Under the pieces are notes generated by a model, which saw only the letters and a program-made list of their open reading frames with translations, had not been told where the DNA came from and did no database searches. From Gymnopus androsaceus JB14 (lineage: Eukaryota; Basidiomycota; Agaricomycetes; Agaricales; Omphalotaceae), in assembly GCA_009733575.1 (NCBI GenBank), contig ML770112.1, positions 1 to 14,881 on the forward strand: 14,881 nt of DNA, in the 5' to 3' direction. Below, one piece after another: positions 10,530 to 14,881 of this stretch (its first letter is position 1; each line of letters opens with the position of its first letter). The translations under genes and the position numbers were made by a program.

Positions 10530-10552
10530 TTAGGAAGTGTCGCGCTTCCTAA
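10530..10552. repeat. Short perfect inverted repeat (8-bp stem)
   Basis: TTAGGAAG (10530-10537) pairs with CTTCCTAA (10545-10552) around the 7-base loop TGTCGCG. It lies about 290 nt past the P450 stop, too far to be an obvious part of its 3' end. It could be a transposon end or chance structure. Confidence 0.6.
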
Positions 10553-11310
10553 TGTTGCAATCCTTCAAATTGATGACCCAAGTACCTAAGCTGTCAAACG
10601 TCCTATTTCATTTCTCGATAATATCCCCGTCTATCGCTCCTTGTTCTCCCCTCAAACGACGCGTGGATCCCCATAATACATAGCGTACTTTATTTATTAC
10701 TATCCTGTCATCTACTAATCTCGGCACCAACGACAGAAAACCCCAAGGACGCGTACGCCCAAACCGTTTTCGGATCCTCGCTTACATGTCTACGGCATGA
10801 CTCCGCAACCACCTCGAGTCCCAAATTAAATGCTGCGTGGTACAGTATACTCCTTCCTTCGTCCCAACCCACCAGATTTCGTCCTTATGCTTGATTAACT
10901 TCATTCTATAATTTTCGTTCAATACCTATCATATCTCTCGAGGGTTGTGTTGACTTCCTAAGACACGACCCTCTCATTCATGCCCAAAGACTTGTCTACT
11001 TCGTAGACCACGGCCCAGCCGTGCAGCGTCTGTGCAAGCGCTTTGGAACCTTGCCAGGCCTCGTGTTCATGGCCAAGAACCCTATATATACTAGAATATT
11101 TCTACCTGTGATCCTTAGACTAGTCATTTTGTCTCGGTTTTCTCTTTCTTTTCTTCATTTTCCCTTCTCTCAGTCTCAGAATAACACTCTAGTCTCGAAC
11201 CCAGAATCCTCGAACTTCCAAACCATTGCTTATATTCAGTCTGCAACACTCCTAGCAACAATCTAACACCACTATCTACTGAATCTAATCCCTCAAATCC
11301 TTCGACTCGC

Positions 11311-11358
11311 GTAACGTCCAAGTGGAACTTCTGCCTAGCGGTTCCGTTAGGACGTTAC
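11311..11358. repeat. Nested inverted repeat
   Basis: GTAACGTCC (11311-11319) is the exact reverse complement of GGACGTTAC (11350-11358). Inside lies a second pair, GGAAC and GTTCC, so the whole 48-base stretch can fold into one interrupted hairpin. No gene or known element end is attached to it. Confidence 0.7.
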
Positions 11359-11397
11359 CAATCCGTTACACACTCACTGCACTACCGACGTCCCCGA

Positions 11398-11421
11398 TTA
11401 GACCATCGCTACACGGTCTAA
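11398..11421. repeat. Inverted repeat (7-bp stem)
   Basis: TTAGACC (11398-11404) and GGTCTAA (11415-11421) are perfect reverse complements around a 10-base loop. It is the second hairpin within 100 bases in this intergenic region. Confidence 0.6.
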
Positions 11422-11427
11422 CATCAT

Positions 11428-11448
11428 TATACGTGCTTAGTATACGTG
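11428..11448. repeat. 8-bp direct repeat at 13-bp spacing
   Basis: TATACGTG occurs at 11428-11435 and again at 11441-11448, separated by CTTAG. A paired octamer could be a protein-binding site or a short duplication; nothing nearby decides between them. Confidence 0.6.
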
Positions 11449-11718
11449 AATTGAATGTGGACATTTGGGAATGGGACTACAAATAGAAGCAGTACTTAGT
11501 ACCCAACTAAGTTTAATTGCTTGCTTGCAACGTGTTTACTTCCTTCAACACAAGCTTGCCGTTAGCCAGATTACTACATTGTATTTCTGTTCCCAGTCTC
11601 CATGTTAAGGATACCTATACCAATGAATTTGACAGATGCTTTCTATGCATAAGGTGTAGCCTGAGATCCTTCACCAGAGGTTTGCTAATCCTAAACTTTA
11701 GGATTTCTTTTGAACTGG

Positions 11719-13437
11719 CTAGAAATTACGCACCAAAGACTGGTCCCAAGCCCACTCCGGCTCTGTTGCTTTCTGATTATTCCGACGCTCAATAGGTTCA
11801 TCCATGGTTGTCATAGGGCTCTGCTGGGCAATATGAATACTAAGCTGATACGATTCATTCAGTTGGCTTTCATTGCGAATGGCGTTGCGGGAGTTTAAAT
11901 TTGCGAGGAGGCTAATGGTATACCTGTGGAGATGATGTTAAATTTGAGAAGAACGATAAATGTGAGGGATGATATGCACAGCTTCTCCAGAAAATTAGCC
12001 CTGATAAGTCATGAGCATGTCGTTTTTCAAAATAATCATAAGAATCAAAAATTACTGACGGGGCTCCGTAATAGTTCACATGTGGAAACTTGACAAATAA
12101 AGCCAGGGTTATTGCCGCGATAATACTTGTCATGGTGCCAGTTTTGATCACATTGAGCATAATCTTGTTCAATATGTTCTCAGTTCTGGTGAAGGCTACC
12201 TGTCTCCTAGCATTGATCAGCTAATAAGGGAAAAGGTCAATATCCAAAAAAGAAAGATAATCCTGAAATACTGACAATCCATATCATGCAAAGTGCAATA
12301 AGAGTATCTGCAGCAAAGCTGCCAATGAGCCAAAGCTAAGAAACACTTCAACACTTCAAAAGGAACCATTGACAACATCATCAAATACCTGAAACTCAAT
12401 GTGTAGATTGGCAACATCGGCTTCCGTTCCACCTTTCAAGGTCTGAGTAACAGCTTAACGAGTTAAGGCAAGAACATGAGTACAAGCCGTACTTACCAGA
12501 CCCGAAGCTGTTCCAGCAGATATACATTGCGTTAAGGATATCTGCGATATCTAAATATGAATTCATAGAAACAGGCTTAAATGGCTCACCAGAGAAATTG
12601 TGATCGCTACTGTCCGAATAATTTTGGTATGACCTAGCATCCAAATGCGACTAAATATGAAAGACTGGTCATTGCATTGTAAGTTAGATATGCCATCTGG
12701 TTGACATACTAAACATAAAATATCTGAACGGAGAAGGACACTGGATTGTCTTATCAGTTTATTTCCGAAATTAATAGTAGTAATAATCTGGATTCACCTA
12801 TTCCAGTAAGAAGAACTATCACGGGAGCCACCCATGGCAGGTCAAAGAAACCTTCGAAATTTCCCCAAATTTCAACGAGGTAGTACCATGCATCCATTGT
12901 TACGAGAATCCAGTGAAAGACTTCCACGATAAAAAGGGCACTGACTACAAGTTAGGAAGAGACATTAGCCCAACTATATCAGATCGAAATCCCTAGCGGA
13001 CTCACCGAAGTATTTTAACAGTGTTTTATCATTAGGATAATTCTGATAGTAGCTGTCTAAGGAGGGTAAACTTTACCGTCTCGATTGTGTAGTGAAATCA
13101 CTCACAAAATTGCATCGTAATGATACCCATGAATAGCCAGGTAACTGCCAAGGCAACAAACTATGCAAAGACGATTCAAGCTCTCGTTCTGAATCTGTAT
13201 AGTCGAACCTCTCTTAACGCATACATCCATCATAATCCAGATGTATGATTTATTAGAGAATATGCGTTAAGAGGTTCGACTATATTACTTATTGACTCAC
13301 CAACGGTCCTGCGCTGGTAACGGAAATGAATTGATTAATCAACTCCCTTCAGCTTCAAAAGCAACAACGACTTACGCAGCAGCAATAACGTTGCTCGGCG
13401 GCAATGCAGGAAGGATAGCAGTTGAATTCCTTGACAT
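11719..13437 (-). CDS. Seven-helix membrane protein, DUF6534-like (13 exons)
   Basis: A multi-pass membrane protein of a family expanded in mushroom-forming fungi and sometimes described as receptor-like; no ligand or reaction is known. Exons on the minus strand: 13376-13437, 13301-13313, 13106-13160, 13006-13056, 12798-12944, 12710-12740, 12590-12650, 12497-12541, 12389-12442, 12276-12335, 12060-12220, 11980-12000 and 11719-11923. They sum to 966 nt (321 aa plus TAG) in phase throughout. Introns are 48-62 nt except intron 2 (140 nt), which holds a MITE. After a short N-terminus (MSRNSTAILPALPPSN), hydrophobic helices lie near residues 21-43, 58-80, 95-120, 126-148, 164-186, 206-228 and 236-255. 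Family-like strings are FYSYYQNYPNDKTLLKYF after helix 1, FYVYRIWML after helix 3, and LEKLYTISLLANLNSR at the end of helix 7. The last ~65 residues are polar and predicted cytoplasmic (QQSPMTTMDEPIERRN). The start is the ATG after a TATA box. The family name is from memory. Confidence 0.9.
13198..13284. mobile_element. MITE with TA flanks (Tc1/mariner- or pogo-like), 87 bp
   Basis: The left arm 13198-13223 (TATAGTCGAACCTC then TCTTAACGCATA) and right arm 13261-13284 are reverse complements over 24 positions, apart from a two-base CT insertion in the left arm. The ends are TA dinucleotides, the target of Tc1/mariner-type transposases, and the end sequence TAGTCGAACCTC resembles pogo-class termini. 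A second small inverted pair (ATACATC 13221-13227, GATGTAT 13240-13246) lies inside. It has no coding capacity, so it is a non-autonomous element. It sits wholly within intron 2 of the membrane-protein gene; without it that intron would be about 55 nt, like its neighbours. Class assignment is from end sequence only. Confidence 0.85.
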
Positions 13438-14386
13438 GGGCCTGGGGAAAAGAGGGAAAGCTGTTCACGAGTTTGTGTTTCTCTTTATATCCTTGAAGTT
13501 TCGCCCAGGTTTCGCCACACATATAATCGTGGTTCGTAATCGCCATAACATTAACTTGTCGGGAACGCATCTGATGCGTTTGACAGACTCCTCCAACCAG
13601 CCCCCCAACTAGGGCAGCAAAACTTCTGAACTAATCACTGACAATATTTCTTGTTCGCCCAGCGGATTATCCTACCAGTGTTATGTGGGTGCTTATACTA
13701 TGGCGGCTAGACAAGAAGCTCAACAAATCAACTTGCGAATATTTTGTGATTCTGAGTACCTATTGAATAAGATCCGAGAACACACGCGCTGTCGGAGCTT
13801 GCGCATCCAGGGTTACCGATGTTGACGGCTGCAATCCTAAATCTGAGTCGAAGAACCCGCCTGCAGACAGAGCGAAATCATTAAGGAGCGACAGAATGTG
13901 TACTTTACGAGTTCGAAGCTCCCGGCTCCTCGTCTCGTTATGAGTGTCCCAAGACTGAAGATGCTAGTGCCGTACCCTGTCTCCGCGGAGATGTCGCTCA
14001 CGACTAGCAGGAGAAGCAGAAGACGTTCATTTGGACTGTGAAATAAAATATATCAGCTATACATGACTCCCACATGGTGAAGGTCTGGAAAGCAAAAGCG
14101 AGATGGCACGGAAACGGATGTAGCAATAGGAAATCTGACTACTGGCAGACACAATGGATGACTGCTCCGACCTGGCTCCGACCACCACTTGACCACTGCT
14201 CCTATTCCGTTGCTTTAGATGAATCCCGTCTAAATCGATGTTTTGCGGAGTGTGGAAAGATGTCACGCTTCCATGGGTATTTAGTTGAAGCATTGAAGCA
14301 AGACGTAAGAAACATTGAGTGAAGACAGGGGGGTGAGTCGCCGGGAGTGAATAAACAAGAAGAACGACTCGCAGTGACTAAATGAA
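13438..14386. other. Intergenic stretch upstream of the membrane-protein gene
   Basis: No gene is supported. The part next to 13437 is the promoter of the membrane-protein gene on the minus strand. The open frame 13292-13612 on the plus strand only overlays that gene's first exons and promoter. Frames at 14074-14322 (plus) and 14057-14293 (minus) are about 80 codons long with no recognisable motif or clear splice partner. The sequence from about 14290 to 14386 is probably the 3' flank of the partial gene at the right edge. Confidence 0.45.
13483..13489 (-). promoter_or_regulatory. TATA box of the membrane-protein gene
   Basis: The minus strand reads TATAAAG here, 46-52 nt upstream of the ATG at 13437, followed by a CT-rich stretch (CTTTCCCTCTTTTCCCC) close to the start codon. 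Both are normal core-promoter features in fungi and support the chosen start. Confidence 0.5.
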
Positions 14387-14881
14387 TCAAGACTGCGGCG
14401 CTCGATGACCAACTTCACTGCCGTCTGCAGGAACAGCGATGGAGTCATTGATCCCCTATAAGAAGTGCGTAATATGACGCATCTAAAGTCAGTACTTACA
14501 GAGATCAAGTAAAATGGAGTCATCCGTACGATGCCGCAATCCTGACTTGAATTTTCCATTCAATCTTCGGATGATAGTCTTGAGAGGAGTTGCAATGGCT
14601 TTCACTTTGGTTGATCGCGTACAAGATAGGTATTCTGAGGGGAATAATCGAGAAGTGCAAGAGGGCCTAGAGTTTAGAGAATGGACGTGTCGGAAGAACT
14701 TGGGTGATTTGCCGTTCCGTTCCGAACCCCGAGATAAATTAAGTCGTGGATAATTCCTTTGCTTCAGGCATCTCGGTATACCGCGCCAAACGAGTCTCGC
14801 TACTCACTTTGTATGGTGCGTCATAAACATGCATCATGAAACCATCTCTCTCTTTATCTGGGAGGGTTGATTGTATGTGTT
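14387..14881 (-). CDS. 3' part of an unidentified gene cut by the window edge
   Basis: A minus-strand gene appears to enter from the right. The exon from the edge to 14808 reads LPDKERDGFMMHVYDAPYK and ends at a GTGAGT donor. If the intron is 14762-14807 (46 nt, CTGAAG acceptor), the next exon 14500-14761 stays open for 87 codons and includes TIIRRLNGKFKSGLRHRTDD. A GTAAGT donor follows, and with the TTCCTGCAG acceptor at 14425 the last exon 14387-14424 gives YGSEVGHRAPQS and a TGA. All phases match, but alternatives exist: without the first intron the frame continues as SSETRLARYTEMPEAKELST to a stop near 14740, and the second intron could end at TTATAG. The product is not recognised and no catalytic motif is visible. 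Confidence 0.4.

Larger units (their letters stand above)
10245..11718. other. Intergenic stretch with hairpins and LTR-like sequence
   Basis: This is the space between the stops of the convergent P450 and membrane-protein genes. No spliced gene could be built. One plus-strand frame, 10622-11263, is interrupted by only one stop (TGA at 10892-10894) but shows no known motif. A TATA string (CTATATATAC, about 11082) followed by a CT-rich block and TC-rich leader resembles the U3/R part of a retrotransposon LTR; 10948-11268 would begin with TGT and end with ACA, but no target duplication is visible. Hairpins and a direct repeat cluster at 11311-11448. AT-rich sequence just after 10245 probably includes the P450 3' end. 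Confidence 0.4.

Noticed and set aside
11021..11321. Overlapping plus and minus open frames of 65-81 codons as genes
   Set aside because: Neither has a proper start or introns, and the sequence is CT-rich, which lowers stop frequency. Kept only as part of the LTR-like observation.
2238..13437. A single metabolic or defence gene cluster spanning the window
   Set aside because: Tyrosine catabolism enzyme, P450 and receptor-like membrane protein have no shared pathway signal, are far apart and lie on both strands; no maleylacetoacetate isomerase or fumarylacetoacetase is seen next to the dioxygenase.
13292..13612. 106-codon plus-strand open frame
   Set aside because: It is antisense to exons 1-2 and the promoter of the membrane-protein gene, whose minus-strand exons join in phase to a full-length family-like protein.
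1..14881. tRNA, rRNA or CRISPR features
   Set aside because: TTCGA-type strings were inspected but none lies in a cloverleaf-like context (those at 13201-13284 belong to the MITE), and no regularly spaced repeats are present.

Overview
The window reads as nuclear DNA of a mushroom-forming basidiomycete (Agaricomycetes-like). Three genes can be reconstructed exon by exon. Each is split into 13 or 14 exons by introns of mostly 45-78 nt with GT...AG ends. One encodes a seven-helix membrane protein resembling the DUF6534 family, which is expanded in Agaricomycetes. No prokaryotic operon, tRNA, rRNA or CRISPR array was seen. The organism assignment is inference from gene architecture and protein families.

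Layout. 1-2237: no firm gene; a minus-strand stretch (about 1285-1924) looks like a decayed or unresolved coding region, with a weak metallo-beta-lactamase-like motif. 2238-4507 (minus): a complete 14-exon homogentisate 1,2-dioxygenase gene whose exons sum to 1500 nt (499 aa plus stop), with a TATA box just upstream. 4815-5772 (minus): several open, protein-like segments of unknown function that could not be joined with confidence. 5773-8052: no supported gene; it holds a perfect 15-bp tandem duplication, a pyrimidine-rich tract and a stop-interrupted reading frame. 8053-10244 (plus): a 13-exon cytochrome P450 with all signature motifs, but two single-base frameshifts near the N-terminus that compensate each other in length. 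10245-11718: intergenic, with hairpins, a direct repeat and a TATA-bearing stretch that may be an old LTR. 11719-13437 (minus): a complete 13-exon gene (966 nt, 321 aa) for a seven-helix membrane protein. Its second intron is enlarged by an 87-bp inverted-repeat element flanked by TA, a Tc1/mariner- or pogo-type MITE. 13438-14386: intergenic, with the TATA box of the membrane-protein gene. 14387-14881 (minus): the 3' part of a gene entering from the right edge, product unknown.

How the genes relate. Homogentisate dioxygenase is a core step of phenylalanine and tyrosine breakdown. The P450 is a membrane-anchored monooxygenase of unknown substrate. The membrane protein is a putative receptor-like protein of unknown ligand. 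Nothing in the sequence ties them into one pathway or biosynthetic cluster, and I did not find a convincing new multi-gene system. The most informative observations are the intronic MITE, the paired P450 frameshifts, the very small exons and a substituted near-active-site residue in the dioxygenase.
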